Below, piece by piece: positions 20,801 to 29,201 of a stretch of DNA of 64,000 nt (position 1 is the first letter of the stretch; each line of letters starts with the position of its first letter). The notes under the pieces are model-generated. The model saw only the letters and a list, made by a program, of their open reading frames with translations. It had not been told where the DNA came from and ran no database searches. The position numbers and the translations under genes are program-made. Source of the stretch: JAGWBF01 sp965116325 (GTDB lineage Bacteria; Chloroflexota; Dehalococcoidia; Lucifugimonadales; JAGWBF01); the NCBI GenBank assembly GCA_965116325.1, contig OZ220675.1, positions 1 through 64,000 on the forward strand. Direction: 5' to 3'.

Positions 20801-23537
20801 TGCCGTGACCGCAGGCAGCCTGACCATCCCCGCCGGAGACACCACCGCCACACTTACGGTGACGGTCCTGGACGACGGGGTGGTCGAGCCCGACGAGACG
20901 TTCACGGTAACCCTGGCCGATCCGGTGAACGCGACCCTGGCCGATGCCACGGCCACCGGGACGATAAACAACGACGATGAAATCGCCGTCACCGTGGAGC
21001 CGACTGCCCTGACCATCGGAGAGGGTGGGTCAGACCTGTACCGGGTATCCATCGGCTCCCAGCCCACGGGCGGCGACGTGACCGTTGTCGTGACCGTCCC
21101 GTCGGACACCGACGTCTCCGCGGGGCCCACCACGTTGACCTTCACCGCCGGCAACTGGAGATGGCCCCAATACGTGGTCGTGAATACACTCTCCGACGAC
21201 GACGCGGTGGCGGACGCGCCTGTGACACTGACACATGCCGTGAGCGGCGGCGGTTACGGCAGCGTTACGGCGTCCGCGGTCACCGTGACCATCACCGAGG
21301 AGAACGAGCGTGGCGTCGATGTGTCGCCGACCACGCTGAGCCTCGACGAGGGCGAAAGTGGGGTCTACAGCGTTGTGCTGCGGTCCCAGCCAACGGCGAA
21401 CGTGACCGTCACGATCACCGTGCCGGCGGACGCCGGCGCCACGGTGGACAAGACCAGTCTTACCTTCACTTCAGATAACTGGGACGACGCCCAGGAGGTG
21501 GAGGTGTCCGCGACCGAGGACGATGACGCGAGCTCCCCTGAGCCCTTCACCATTACCCACGCGGTCAGCGGTGGTGACTATGCCTCCGAGTCGGCGGACA
21601 GCGTGACGGTCACCGTTGATGACACAACGGTGCCGATGCTGGTGTTCCAGGGGTCGGACATACTCACTGAAGGCGTGAAGGCCGCCGAGAGTGCGGGGAC
21701 CATGGCCTTTGTGGTGTCGCTGCAAATAGAGTCCGGGGAGACTGTGACCGTCAACTACTCCACGTCGAATGGCACCGCTACGGCGGGCAGCGACTACACC
21801 CGAACAGCCGGCAGACTCACCTTCTCGGCCGGCGAGACCACCAAGACCATCAGCGTACCCGTCCTCAACGACCGCGTCGATGAGGACGACGAGACCTTCA
21901 CGCTGACGCTGAGCAACGCCGTCAACGCGGACCTGAGCGGCGGCGAGTCGTCTCTGTCCGTAGAAGGGACCATCGAGGACGACGACGAGCGGGGGCTGGT
22001 GCTCAGCTCCGACACAATCGGCGTGCCGGAAGGCGAACGCAGGACCTACACGGTTGTCCTTAAATCGCAGCCCACTCAAAGCGTGCATGTGACGTTGGAG
22101 GTGCCTCCAGGCGCCGAATTCTCAGTGAATACCAGGAAGCTTGCCTTTACCCCAAGCAACTGGAACACTCCGCAAAACGTGATAGTGAACGCCTACCAGG
22201 ACAGGGACGCGCAGCCGGACCCGAAGGCGGCGATTGAGCATACTGCCGTGGGCGGCGACTACGGAGACCCGCGACGCAACATCGAGTTTCCGAACGTCAC
22301 CGCGTCGATGGACGTGATTGTCTTGGAAGACGATGAGCCTACCGTTACATTGTCGCTGGACCCGGACACCATCTCCGAGGACGGCGGTGTGGCCACGGTG
22401 ACGGCGTCCCTGAGCGAGCAGTCCAGCGCCGAGACCACCATAGTCGTGTCCATTGACCCGACGGACACGAGCACGCTCGGCTCCAACACGACGCTGACCA
22501 TCGCGGCGAACCAGACCACGAGCACCGGAGAGGTCACCATCACCGCGGTGAACGACTCGGCCTACGCCGGGGACCGGGAGGTGACGGTCAAGGGCGCGGC
22601 GGAGAACACCGCCGGTGTCGGGGACCCGGACGACGTGACGCTGACCATCACCGACGATGACGACAAGCCCCAGGTCACCCTGGTCCTCACGCCCTCAACC
22701 ATCAGCGAGAGCGGGGCCTCAAACGCCAGCACGGTGACGGCGACGCTGAGCGCAACTTCCTCCGAGGACACGACGATCACGGTGTCCATCGATCCCACGG
22801 ACACCAGCACGCTGAGCTCCAACGTGACGCTCACCATCGCCAAGGGGACTACGTCCAGCACGGGCGAGGTGACGATCACCGCCACTGACGACTCGGCCTA
22901 CACGGGGAACCGCGAGGTGACGGTGAGCGGGTCTGCGGAGAACACCGCCGGGGTGGACGGCCCGGACGACGTGACCCTGACCATCACGGACGACGATGCC
23001 AAGCCGGTGGTGACCCTGGCCCTGGACTCGTCCACCATATCGGAGAACGGCGGCGTGGCCACCGTGACCGCCAGCCTGGACAAGCAGTCCACCGCGGCAA
23101 CCACCGTCACGGTGTCCATCGATCCCACGGACACCAGCACGCTGAGCTCCAACGTGACGCTCACCATCGCCAAGGGGACCACGTCCAGCACGGGCGAGGT
23201 GACGATCACCGCCACCGACGACTCGGCCTACACGGGGAACCGCGAGGTGACGGTGAGCGGGTCTGCGGAGAACACCGCCGGGGTGGACGGCCCGGACGAC
23301 GTGACCCTGACCATCACCGACGACGACACGAAGCCGAAGGTCACCCTGGTCCTCACGCCCTCGACCATCAGCGAGAGCGGGGCCTCAAACGCCAGCACGG
23401 TGACGGCGACGCTGAGCGCAACTTCCTCCGAGGACACGACGATCACGGTGTCCATCGATCCCACGGACACCAGCACGCTGAGCTCCAACGTGACGCTCAC
23501 CATCGCCAAGGGACTACGTCCAGCACGGGCGAGGTGA
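11844..23537 (+). CDS. Giant Calx-beta surface protein, N-terminal part (before frame break)
   Basis: Starts at GTG 11844 (GGAG 7 bases upstream) with a signal sequence (VGVLLLLAAAMPAVLFLAW, cut near VSAQE). Order: three bacterial Ig-like domains, the first and third with the VTGFT motif (RPVTGFTADDF, EAVTGFTEGDI), to residue ~355; a fibronectin-III domain ~360-455 (GLTNGTQYSVQMRAL); then roughly 25 Calx-beta-type domains recognisable by 'DY.a..GTltF..G' and 'DEdDETFtltLs', mixed with a related module reading 'SLTFTxxNWDxPQTVTLTA'; then the 330-bp repeat array. These domains bind calcium in other proteins and make long, stiff adhesins. The frame ends shortly after a run of three Gs near 23513-23515 where sister repeats have four; the sequence continues in the next frame at 23534. 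The whole protein would be ~5769 residues. Confidence 0.85.
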   Translation: MSDRPLRLRIRTVGVLLLLAAAMPAVLFLAWPATVSAQEPPQDPVTITSFGKVDPNPVTHPQPTDKVDGEFEVRVSFNRPVTGFTADDFDVDHGSTSDLSVSNGNWTVTVTVDAGYEGPLTVTLPANAVDEGNAEQSLEFTVDQTGPTPTLSVPSSYSRPIARWFYAYITFSEPVKLGEDSDTGLLADIRLQKGDLTVTAGRIIRLQKVRNDESGRRYRAYIHQGAYQGDYTITLPAGVLQDDVGNPNEAATITVPVDGLSPTLEIIGPESGYVQKGASFDVTFQFSEAVTGFTEGDITVTGGTLTASSLASSGTNAWTASVAVSADADEVAVEVRATAVHDAARRVNATTKATFDAVDPPTAVRDILLEYSRDRELGVSWIGPADDGGAPIVDYQYRYGPGTGDDVEYTEWESTGVENSGDPKRDIELTGLTNGTQYSVQMRALNAAAAGPFETFTGRPNPKVTVRTSAGSITEGDSATFTLTRTGATTNALTVDVCSKLLTGGDCTVRTTTVTFSAGSETATHTVTTQDNEVDDPHRRLVVTVLAQDTAPYTYSPGDPDEARVTVRDDDNAIVSILPQSHTTVEEGDPATFTLGRDGLVTERLRVKVSVSETGAYLTDSPPVWADFPPGHATTTFSVPTKDDDLAEDDGTITVTIVAGSDWRVAVQNTASRTVTSEDKEQLVTIAHRSPNVSEGGYASFVLTRKQINDDDTTDADVSGRGSLTVTVALTEEVPDEHTPRYTTGNERTVTFAAGASTATLWVLTAENSYNQPNGSVTATPVDGDGYRTPAENEDGYSATVTIFDDDGLPRVSITAAKDAVDEGEDVVFTLTRSGNTTRGLKVELDLEGLLKHATTETKALMPREVDLGAGQVDGFPQTTRLQTLHRGDWAVDFAPGSDTATLTLTTVADQVPEGDGYFKVDIQQKTTAITYYTREPSSATVLVRDNDTTTLTLEVVDPPDAVEGRPYTYQVIEYEPQEYRVARTGDTSHQVTYRYHFFRDAQRDPTDLHDEEQISAAATELIETDTSVFQLYGIPAGSETFTRRSRITGVVPGGGEQYVELISGPVCDYCPRYEVGTPSAFRILIANRSAGVSIEADAASVEEGGSVTYTLTRIWVDRLLRYSGTHVDLHFDDPDGVISGTPPRTVVIPRGETTATFTLTMADDDEDGPDRRLVVSVAAPVDPGPEYTGDFEAVAPHTATVTVTDNDDPPLPTVTVAERKGRTWVSEAAGEIEFVVARSGGSGALVVHLDVARQGSFFPSTPAVPSSVTIEAGKKQKILRIPVVDDAVVEPSGSVTVSIEARSSYVRGDPSSARVDVLDNEAYFVIADATVEEGDDDGHGNPVDSVDVTVTFVGQSVAGSLASVDWATQDGTAEANADYTAKSGTVEVAAGTCKVPPGIPTCTYKITVPIIDDSVDEADETFKIVLSNPDNANALPYGTVTITDDDDATATVSIEAVEESDVPESAEYVEFLLTLSEDSQNTVEVDWRTSVTGGDNAATAGQDYTATKGTAVFPRGTTEQRIRVAIRDDDIDEDSETLAVQLTAARNAERSWTRDAYGWIRDDDVRGVTAAPATLSIAEGSTGDYTLVLDSRPTDDVTVAVIVPADSDLSAAPSTLTFTPYDWDQPQTVTLTAAADADDVADAPVTITHTAGGGDYGPAPTDSVTVTITGDAGATLSVADAEAPEGAGAIVFTVTLTGRPSSQVTVAYATSNGTATAGQDYTSTSGTLTFAAGAAGTRTVSVPVTDDSDGEENETFTLTLSGEANATLAVATATGTILDDDAGFAVTGERVAETAGEIVFTVTRQGSTSDPASVSYATRDGTALAGSDYTARTGRITFARGESSKTVSVPVTNDLLDEPDEETFTFRLSGPAGTVIAAGKGTAAGVIDDDDRTPRLFFEFLLQSAEESAGPISFTVKLSAASGRRVEVDYTTRETPGQAKAGSDFTAVDGTLVFAPGETEKTITVQLVDDDVAESVETFGLVLHDAVNASISSGEAGAIISDKDLYNVTVTAREEKVSEGSALVFDVWRDGDTSRELVVTLGRTVEQVDDPCDPEEASSCERDDVTVTFKGAGFNDGEPGQSRVAYRWKSQVDPSAGAGKGFAYTVTVKADSREPAQYRPGTPASASTAVASTGVLLVLSYEKMDPLWAQQGDEVSVKWTIINLSNTAATDVKVKTDRTEGTHDCAASLPGPSDDDQYSSCTVTVTYAATAADVTAGKLTINASVTKTAGAESNAVQVVFPQGDGHTLAVRNSVPADEYSNRSALFFKVSMNAPSTETVTVAYATSDGTATGNTAGATSCGGIGVNFVSGFDYIPASGTLTFDPGDTEEIVRVQVCDDHKPEANETVIFTISSPSGGTLDADRSAAVGIILDNDQPATNPSITFAMVGGDNEVAENSGYAEFTLTLSGGTNDTVTVGWAATALAADDARAAATVGMDYTAAGGTVTFPPRTTELRIRVPILNDMMDEDALEYLQVALSDPVNATITAPSTIDLAIRDDDKRGVTVFPNEMSLDEGDSGTYSVSLNSQPAEAEGVTVAVSLQSNGGVSVAPASLTFTQDNWRNAQVVTVTGEVDDDSTNSPYVIVTNRPSGSDYDGMHPAVVQVTVLDRPVLMVADKTVSENAGSVTVEVTLDRTLNNQAITVDWKTVDGTAKAGRDYTPAAGTLTFAADDASETISVTITDDSLDEDAETFSIALSNPSGNVGTGGPGTVTITDNDNPPTVTIAEVGKSSEDSGEGRFRVRLSDASGRQVTVEWLTTDFGTATANADYVKARGTLTFEPGEQQQDFTVVIVDDAIVEEREIYRVKLRNPVNATLHTPPRVDAEIIDNDTPGVLVQPTAVDMLEGGTGEYTLRLKTLPTADVTITVTVPANTDLTASPTSLTFTSSNWDQPQTVTLTAAEDADLADDEVSLTHAASGGGYGNVSVDGVTATIVDNDFPTLSIADGEADEDDGSIEFTLTLSQAGGKDIAVSWFTTDGTASGGTDYSAVTAGSLTIPAGDTTATLTVTVLDDGVVEPDETFTVTLADPVNATLADATATGTINNDDEIAVTVEPTALTIGEGGSDLYRVSIGSQPTGGDVTVVVTVPSDTDVSAGPTTLTFTAGNWRWPQYVVVNTLSDDDAVADAPVTLTHAVSGGGYGSVTASAVTVTITEENERGVDVSPTTLSLDEGESGVYSVVLRSQPTANVTVTITVPADAGATVDKTSLTFTSDNWDDAQEVEVSATEDDDASSPEPFTITHAVSGGDYASESADSVTVTVDDTTVPMLVFQGSDILTEGVKAAESAGTMAFVVSLQIESGETVTVNYSTSNGTATAGSDYTRTAGRLTFSAGETTKTISVPVLNDRVDEDDETFTLTLSNAVNADLSGGESSLSVEGTIEDDDERGLVLSSDTIGVPEGERRTYTVVLKSQPTQSVHVTLEVPPGAEFSVNTRKLAFTPSNWNTPQNVIVNAYQDRDAQPDPKAAIEHTAVGGDYGDPRRNIEFPNVTASMDVIVLEDDEPTVTLSLDPDTISEDGGVATVTASLSEQSSAETTIVVSIDPTDTSTLGSNTTLTIAANQTTSTGEVTITAVNDSAYAGDREVTVKGAAENTAGVGDPDDVTLTITDDDDKPQVTLVLTPSTISESGASNASTVTATLSATSSEDTTITVSIDPTDTSTLSSNVTLTIAKGTTSSTGEVTITATDDSAYTGNREVTVSGSAENTAGVDGPDDVTLTITDDDAKPVVTLALDSSTISENGGVATVTASLDKQSTAATTVTVSIDPTDTSTLSSNVTLTIAKGTTSSTGEVTITATDDSAYTGNREVTVSGSAENTAGVDGPDDVTLTITDDDTKPKVTLVLTPSTISESGASNASTVTATLSATSSEDTTITVSIDPTDTSTLSSNVTLTIAKGLRPARAR

Positions 23538-24991
23538 CGATCACCGCCACCGACGACTCGGCCTACACGGGGAACCGCGAGGTGACGGTGAGCGGGTCTG
23601 CGGAGAACACCGCCGGGGTGGACGGCCCGGACGACGTGACCCTGACCATCACGGACGACGATGCCAAGCCGGTGGTGACCCTGGCCCTGGACTCGTCCAC
23701 CATATCGGAGAACGGCGGCGTGGCCACCGTGACCGCCAGCCTGGACAAGCAGTCCACCGCGGCAACCACCGTCACGGTGTCCATCGATCCCACGGACACC
23801 AGCACGCTGAGCTCCAACGTGACGCTCACCATCGGGAAGGGGACCACGTCCAGCACGGGCGAGGTGACCATCACCGCCACCGACGACTCGGCCTACACGG
23901 GGAACCGCGAGGTGACGGTGAGCGGGTCTGCGGAGAACACCGCCGGGGTGGACGGCCCGGACGACGTGACCCTGACCATCACGGACGACGATGCCAAGCC
24001 GGTGGTGACCCTGGCCCTGGACTCGTCCACCATATCGGAGAACGGCGGCGTGGCCACCGTGACCGCCAGCCTGGACAAGCAGTCCACCGCGGCAACCACC
24101 GTCACGGTGTCCATCGATCCCACGGACACCAGCACGCTGAGCTCCAACGTGACGCTCACCATCGCCAAGGGGACTACGTCCAGCACGGGCGAGGTGACGA
24201 TCACCGCCACCGACGACTCGGCCTACACGGGGAACCGCGAGGTGACGGTGAGCGGGTCTGCGGAGAACACCGCCGGGGTGGACGGCCCGGACGACGTGAC
24301 CCTGACCATCACGGACGACGATGCCAAGCCGGTGGTGACCCTGGCCCTGGACTCGTCCACCATATCGGAGAACGGCGGCGTGGCCACCGTGACCGCCAGC
24401 CTGGACAAGCAGTCCACCGCGGCAACCACCGTCACGGTGTCCATCGATCCCACGGACACCAGCACGCTGAGCTCCAACGTGACGCTCACCATCGGGAAGG
24501 GGACCACGTCCAGCACGGGCGAGGTGACCATCACCGCCACCGACGACTCGACCTACACCGGCAACCGCCAGGTGACGGTGAGCGGGTCTGCGGAAAACAC
24601 CGCCGGGGTGGACGGCCCGGACGACGTGACCCTGACCATCACGGACGACGAAGCCAAGCCGGTGGTGACCCTGGCCCTGGACTCGTCCACCATATCGGAG
24701 AACGGCGGCGTGGCCACCGTGACCGCCAGCCTGGACAAGCAGTCAACTGCGGCAACCACCGTCACCGTGTCCATCGCCCCGACGACCACCAGCGCGCTGA
24801 GCTCCAACGTGACGCTCACCATCGGGAAGGGGACCACGTCCAGCACGGGCGAGGTGACCATCACCGCCACCGACGACTCGACCTACACCGGCAACCGCCA
24901 GGTGACGGTGAGCGGGTCCGCGGAAAACACCGCCGGGGTGGACGGCCCCGAGGACGTGACGCTGACCATCACCGACGACGAGGTTCGCGCA
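22344..24991 (+). repeat. Tandem array 1: eight 330-bp (110-residue) units
   Basis: Eight in-frame units beginning VTLxLDSSTISE or VTLVLTPSTISE and ending DDVTLTITDDDxKP. The central ones (about 22680-24660) are nearly identical at DNA level; two variants (IAKGTT and IGKGTT) alternate, indicating that a 660-bp dimer was duplicated. One unit carries the single-base deletion at ~23513. A ninth, diverged unit lies apart at about 27386-27712. Confidence 0.9.
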
Positions 24992-27900
24992 GTGACGGTG
25001 AGCTTCGAGCAGTCGGCCTACACCGCGGCTGAGGGAGGCAGCGCCACCGTAAAGGTCACCCTGAGCGTGGCCCCCGAGCGCCAGGTGGTCGTACCCATAA
25101 CAAAGACCAACCAGGGCGGCGCGTCGTCAGCGGACTACTCCGGCGTCCCGTCGACCCTGACATTCGGAGCAACTGACACCGCAAAGACGTTCACATTCTC
25201 TGCGACAGCGGACGACGTGGACGACGACGGGGAGTCGGTCGTGTTGGCCTTCGGCACGCTGCCCACGGGAGTTTCCGCCGGGACCACCTCGACCAGCACG
25301 GTGTCGATCACCGACGACGACGTGCCGGCGGTGAAGGTGAACTTCGAGAGCGCGACGTACACGGCGGCGGAGGGCGGCAGCGCCACCGTAAAGGTCGCCC
25401 TGAGCGTGGCCCCCGAGCGCCAGGTGGTCGTACCTATAACAAAGACCAACAAGGGCGGCGCGTCGTCGGCCGACTACTCCGGGGTCCCGGCGAACCTGAC
25501 CTTCGGAGCAACTGACACCGCAAAGACGTTCACCTTCTCCGCCACGGCCGACGACGTGGACGACGACGGGGAGTCGGTCGTGTTGGCCTTCGGCACGCTG
25601 CCCACGGGAGTTTCCGCCGGGACCACCTCGACCAGCACGGTGTCGATCACCGACGACGACGTGCCGGCGGTGAAGGTGAACTTCGAGAGCGCGACGTACA
25701 CGGCGGCGGAGGGCGGCAGCGCCACCGTGAAGGTGACCCTGAGCGTGGCCCCCGAGCGGCAGGTGGTCGTACCGCTCACGAAGACCAACAAGGGCGGCGC
25801 GTCGTCCGCCGACTACTCCGGGGTCCCGGCGAGCCTGACCTTCGGAGCAACTGACACCGCAAAGACGTTCACATTCTCTGCGACAGCGGACGACGTGGAC
25901 GATGACGACGAAAGCGTAGCCCTGGCCTTCGGCTCGCTCCCCACGGGCGTCTCCGCCGGGACTACGTCCACCAGCACCGTGTCGATCACCGACGACGACG
26001 TGCCGGCCGTGAAGGTGAGCTTCGAGCAGTCGGCCTACACCGCGGCGGAGGGAGGCAGCGCCACCGTGAAGGTCACCCTAAGCCCAGCCCCCGAGCGGCA
26101 GGTGGTCGTACCGCTCACGAAGACCAACCAGGGCGGCGCATCGTCGGCCGACTACTCCGGCGTCCCATCGAGCCTGACCTTCGGCGCCTCCGACACCGAG
26201 AAGACCTTCACCTTCTCCGCCACGGCAGACAACGTTGACGACGACGATGAGAACGTAGCCCTGGCCTTCGGCTCGCTGCCCACCGGAGTGAGCGCCGGGA
26301 CGACCTCGACCAGCACGGTATCGATCACAGACGACGATGTGCCCTCCGTGACGGTGAGCTTCGAGCAGTCGGCCTACACCGCGGCGGAGGGAGGCAGCGC
26401 CACCGTGAAGGTCACCCTAAGCCCAGCCCCCGAGCGCCAGGTGGTCGTACCGCTCACGAAGACCAACCAGGGCGGCGCGTCGTCAGCGGACTACTCCGGC
26501 GTCCCGTCGACCCTGACCTTCGGCGCCTCCGACACCGAGAAGACCTTCACCTTCTCCGCCACGGCAGACAACGTTGACGACGACGATGAGAACGTAGCCC
26601 TGGCCTTCGGCTCGCTGCCCACCGGAGTGAGCGCCGGGACGACCTCGACCAGCACGGTATCGATCACAGACGACGATGTGCCCTCCGTGACGGTGAGCTT
26701 CGAGCAGTCGGCCTACACCGCGGCGGAGGGAGGCAGCGCCACCGTGAAGGTCACCCTAAGCCCAGCCCCCGAGCGCCAGGTGGTCGTACCGCTCACGAAG
26801 ACCAACCAGGGCGGCGCGTCGTCAGCGGACTACTCCGGCGTCCCGTCGACCCTGACCTTCGGCGCCTCCGACACCGAGAAGACCTTCACCTTCTCCGCCA
26901 CGGCGGACGACGTGGACGACGATGACGAGAGTGTCCTTATGTCGTTCGGCGCCCTGCCCACGGGAGTTTCTGCCGGCACAACTCCCACCAGCACGGTGTC
27001 GATCGCCGATGACGACGTGCCGGCGGTGACGGTGAGCTTCGAGCATGCTTCCTACAGCGTGATAGAGGGCGACACAGTGGACGTGAAGGTGACCCTCAGC
27101 GCAGCCCCAGAGCGCCAGGTCGTCGTGCCCATCGCCACGACCAACCAGGGCGGCGCATCGGCGGCGGACTACTCCGGGGTCCCGTCGAGCCTGACCTTCG
27201 GCGCCTCCGACACCGAGAAGACCTTCTCCTTCTCCGCGACGGAAGACTCGGTGCAGGATCCCGGGGAGAGCGTGGACCTCAGCCTCGGCGTCCTGCCCAC
27301 GAGAATCTCTGCAGGCACGACGTCCACCAGCACGGTGTCGATCACCGACGTGTTCGTCCTCCCCCAAAGAGACGCAGAGCCCCAGGTGACCCTGGTGCTG
27401 ACGCCTGCGACGATAAACAAGACCGGCAGCGGGAACTCCAGTACGGTGACGGCGATGCTGAGCGCAATCTCCAGCGCAGTCACGACGGTCGTCGTCTCGG
27501 TGGATCCGACGGACACGACGACGCTGAGCGCGAACAGGACCCTGACCATCGCGGCGGGAAAGACTGCCAGCACGGGCGAGGTGACCATCACCGCGTTGGA
27601 TCACGATGCCGGTCACGGCCCATGCTCCGTCACAGTCAGCGGGTCGGCCAACAACAACGCGGGCGTGGACGGCCCCGACGACACAACGCTGACCATCACC
27701 GACGGCAATGGACCGAATCCGCACAAGCCGGCCAATTTCCGAGTGACCAGTGAGAAAGGCAAGACCACGTTCCACTGGGACCAGGTCGGCATACCCTGCG
27801 CGGCTGAAAGGCTCAGGTACGATATCCTCGTGCGAGAGCCAGGCGGCTCCGAGGGCGACTGGGAATTCACGATACATACGGACTATATGGAAGAGTCCAC

Positions 27901-28909
27901 TGATGATGATGAGAGTCCGTTGACGTGGCAGAGACTGCCGGTCGGCGGAACTTACGAATTCGCCATACAAGCGGTAGCCGTTACTCCTGACGGAAGTCCT
28001 CTTCTGAGCGGCCTCGTCGATCCGGTCACACTCACCGTGCGCGGACCGAACCTGCCCTGGGACGTCGAAGCGCGGCGAACCGATAACGGTGTGGAGGGCC
28101 CCGTCGAGCTGACCTGGGAGCGGCCCCTGCTGTACTCCAACAGGCCGTTCTATGAGCCGGCGATACCCATCGCAGACCCAGACGCCGTGGACACGACCGT
28201 GTACGAGTACATCATCTTCAGAGCCGACAAACCCGAGGATGACGGCGACATGAATACGCCGCCCGATCACGGAGCCACCTACAGCCAGATTGCCATCGTG
28301 GGCGACGTAACAACTTACATCGACGAAACCGTCGCCGAGACCGGTAGCTACTTCTACCGGGTGCAGGCCCGCAGCACGGACGGGACTTCGGACCGCTCCG
28401 GGTATGCCTTCGCGTACGGCTTACCCGGGTCCGATGACGGCGACACCGGGCAGCGAGAGTCGACGGATGAGTCCAACAGTCCGCCCTCCTTCGGCAGTTC
28501 GACCTACAGCTTCTCCATCGCCGAGGACGCGGCCACCGGCGACGCCGTGGGCACGGTCTCGGCCACCGACGCCGACAGCGACGGCATCACCTACACCATC
28601 GAGGCCGGCAGCGGCGACGGCAAGTTCGCCATCGACGGGAGCAACGGCGCTATCTACGGTTGCGGGAGCGCTGGACCACGAGACAACGCCGTCCTACACG
28701 CTGACCGTGCAGGCCGACGACGGCAACGGCGGCACAGACACTGCCACGGTGAACGTCACCGTGGCCGACGTGGTGGAGTCGACGACGGGCCCGCTTGCAG
28801 GCTTCACCCTGGTGGACGCCTCCAACCAGTCGGTACTCGCGAGCCTGACCAACGGGGCTACCGTGGAGCTGGCCGACCCCAACGGCGGCAGCTACGGCAT
28901 CCGTGCTGA
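23534..28909 (+). CDS. Giant Calx-beta/cadherin surface protein, middle part (second frame)
   Basis: Continues the protein of 11844-23537 without loss of a residue if one base is restored near 23513; the ATG-like start at 23534 is internal and has no RBS of its own. It holds the rest of the 110-residue array, seven 113-residue units, a ninth unit of the first type, a two-part fibronectin-III-like region (about 27720-28430; TYEFAIQAVAVTPDG, SYFYRVQARSTDG) and a cadherin repeat (APSF-like PPSFGSSTYSFSIAED, ATDADSDG). The frame is lost again at about 28655, inside the cadherin repeat's 'DGSNGAI' strand, and the last 75 codons of this frame are meaningless. The protein then continues in the original frame. 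Expected location: cell surface or secreted. Confidence 0.8.
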   Translation: MTITATDDSAYTGNREVTVSGSAENTAGVDGPDDVTLTITDDDAKPVVTLALDSSTISENGGVATVTASLDKQSTAATTVTVSIDPTDTSTLSSNVTLTIGKGTTSSTGEVTITATDDSAYTGNREVTVSGSAENTAGVDGPDDVTLTITDDDAKPVVTLALDSSTISENGGVATVTASLDKQSTAATTVTVSIDPTDTSTLSSNVTLTIAKGTTSSTGEVTITATDDSAYTGNREVTVSGSAENTAGVDGPDDVTLTITDDDAKPVVTLALDSSTISENGGVATVTASLDKQSTAATTVTVSIDPTDTSTLSSNVTLTIGKGTTSSTGEVTITATDDSTYTGNRQVTVSGSAENTAGVDGPDDVTLTITDDEAKPVVTLALDSSTISENGGVATVTASLDKQSTAATTVTVSIAPTTTSALSSNVTLTIGKGTTSSTGEVTITATDDSTYTGNRQVTVSGSAENTAGVDGPEDVTLTITDDEVRAVTVSFEQSAYTAAEGGSATVKVTLSVAPERQVVVPITKTNQGGASSADYSGVPSTLTFGATDTAKTFTFSATADDVDDDGESVVLAFGTLPTGVSAGTTSTSTVSITDDDVPAVKVNFESATYTAAEGGSATVKVALSVAPERQVVVPITKTNKGGASSADYSGVPANLTFGATDTAKTFTFSATADDVDDDGESVVLAFGTLPTGVSAGTTSTSTVSITDDDVPAVKVNFESATYTAAEGGSATVKVTLSVAPERQVVVPLTKTNKGGASSADYSGVPASLTFGATDTAKTFTFSATADDVDDDDESVALAFGSLPTGVSAGTTSTSTVSITDDDVPAVKVSFEQSAYTAAEGGSATVKVTLSPAPERQVVVPLTKTNQGGASSADYSGVPSSLTFGASDTEKTFTFSATADNVDDDDENVALAFGSLPTGVSAGTTSTSTVSITDDDVPSVTVSFEQSAYTAAEGGSATVKVTLSPAPERQVVVPLTKTNQGGASSADYSGVPSTLTFGASDTEKTFTFSATADNVDDDDENVALAFGSLPTGVSAGTTSTSTVSITDDDVPSVTVSFEQSAYTAAEGGSATVKVTLSPAPERQVVVPLTKTNQGGASSADYSGVPSTLTFGASDTEKTFTFSATADDVDDDDESVLMSFGALPTGVSAGTTPTSTVSIADDDVPAVTVSFEHASYSVIEGDTVDVKVTLSAAPERQVVVPIATTNQGGASAADYSGVPSSLTFGASDTEKTFSFSATEDSVQDPGESVDLSLGVLPTRISAGTTSTSTVSITDVFVLPQRDAEPQVTLVLTPATINKTGSGNSSTVTAMLSAISSAVTTVVVSVDPTDTTTLSANRTLTIAAGKTASTGEVTITALDHDAGHGPCSVTVSGSANNNAGVDGPDDTTLTITDGNGPNPHKPANFRVTSEKGKTTFHWDQVGIPCAAERLRYDILVREPGGSEGDWEFTIHTDYMEESTDDDESPLTWQRLPVGGTYEFAIQAVAVTPDGSPLLSGLVDPVTLTVRGPNLPWDVEARRTDNGVEGPVELTWERPLLYSNRPFYEPAIPIADPDAVDTTVYEYIIFRADKPEDDGDMNTPPDHGATYSQIAIVGDVTTYIDETVAETGSYFYRVQARSTDGTSDRSGYAFAYGLPGSDDGDTGQRESTDESNSPPSFGSSTYSFSIAEDAATGDAVGTVSATDADSDGITYTIEAGSGDGKFAIDGSNGAIYGCGSAGPRDNAVLHADRAGRRRQRRHRHCHGERHRGRRGGVDDGPACRLHPGGRLQPVGTREPDQRGYRGAGRPQRRQLRHPC
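24992..27355 (+). repeat. Tandem array 2: seven 339-bp (113-residue) units
   Basis: Units begin VTVSFEQSAYTAAEGG or VKVNFESATYTAAEGG and end STVSITDDDVP, a Calx-beta-like domain. Units 4-6 are nearly identical at DNA level; the seventh (SYSVIEGDTVDVKV) is diverged, as edge units of an array usually are. Confidence 0.9.
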
Positions 28910-29153
28910 CATCGCAGATGGTGAAACCGTGGGCAGCGTGCGCCTGGAGCTGAGCGGCGGTAAGACTGTATCGCAGACCGAGAGCTGGGCTCCCTACTCC
29001 CTCTACGGGGACGACGGTGAGAACGCGCTGCACGGTGAGGCCCTGCCTGCGGGCAGCTACACGCTACGCGCCACAGCCTACTCGGAAGGGTCCGGGAGCG
29101 GCGAAGTCCTGGGCGTCTTGGAGGTCTCCTTCACTGTGACCGATGGGCCGTAG
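28655..29153 (+). pseudogene. C-terminal part of the giant surface protein (returned frame)
   Basis: Begins inside the cadherin repeat (STVAGALDHETTPSYTL) and continues into one copy of the ~115-residue GFTLVDASNQ module that also ends the cadherin protein at 1854 and recurs in the protein at 30154; it stops with TAG at 29151-29153. This frame is the same as that of 11844-23537, so the two frame changes (one base lost, one gained) cancel. As the sequence stands this part cannot be translated with the rest unless the ribosome shifts twice or the reads are in error. Confidence 0.7.
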
Positions 29154-29201
29154 CGGGCTTTCGAAGCACAAGGAGACCTGGCAAATGAGCGGGTAAGGTC
29201 G

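Noticed and set aside
22344..27355. Regular repeats considered as a CRISPR array
   Set aside because: Units are 330 and 339 bp, in frame and protein-coding; no short repeat with unique spacers.
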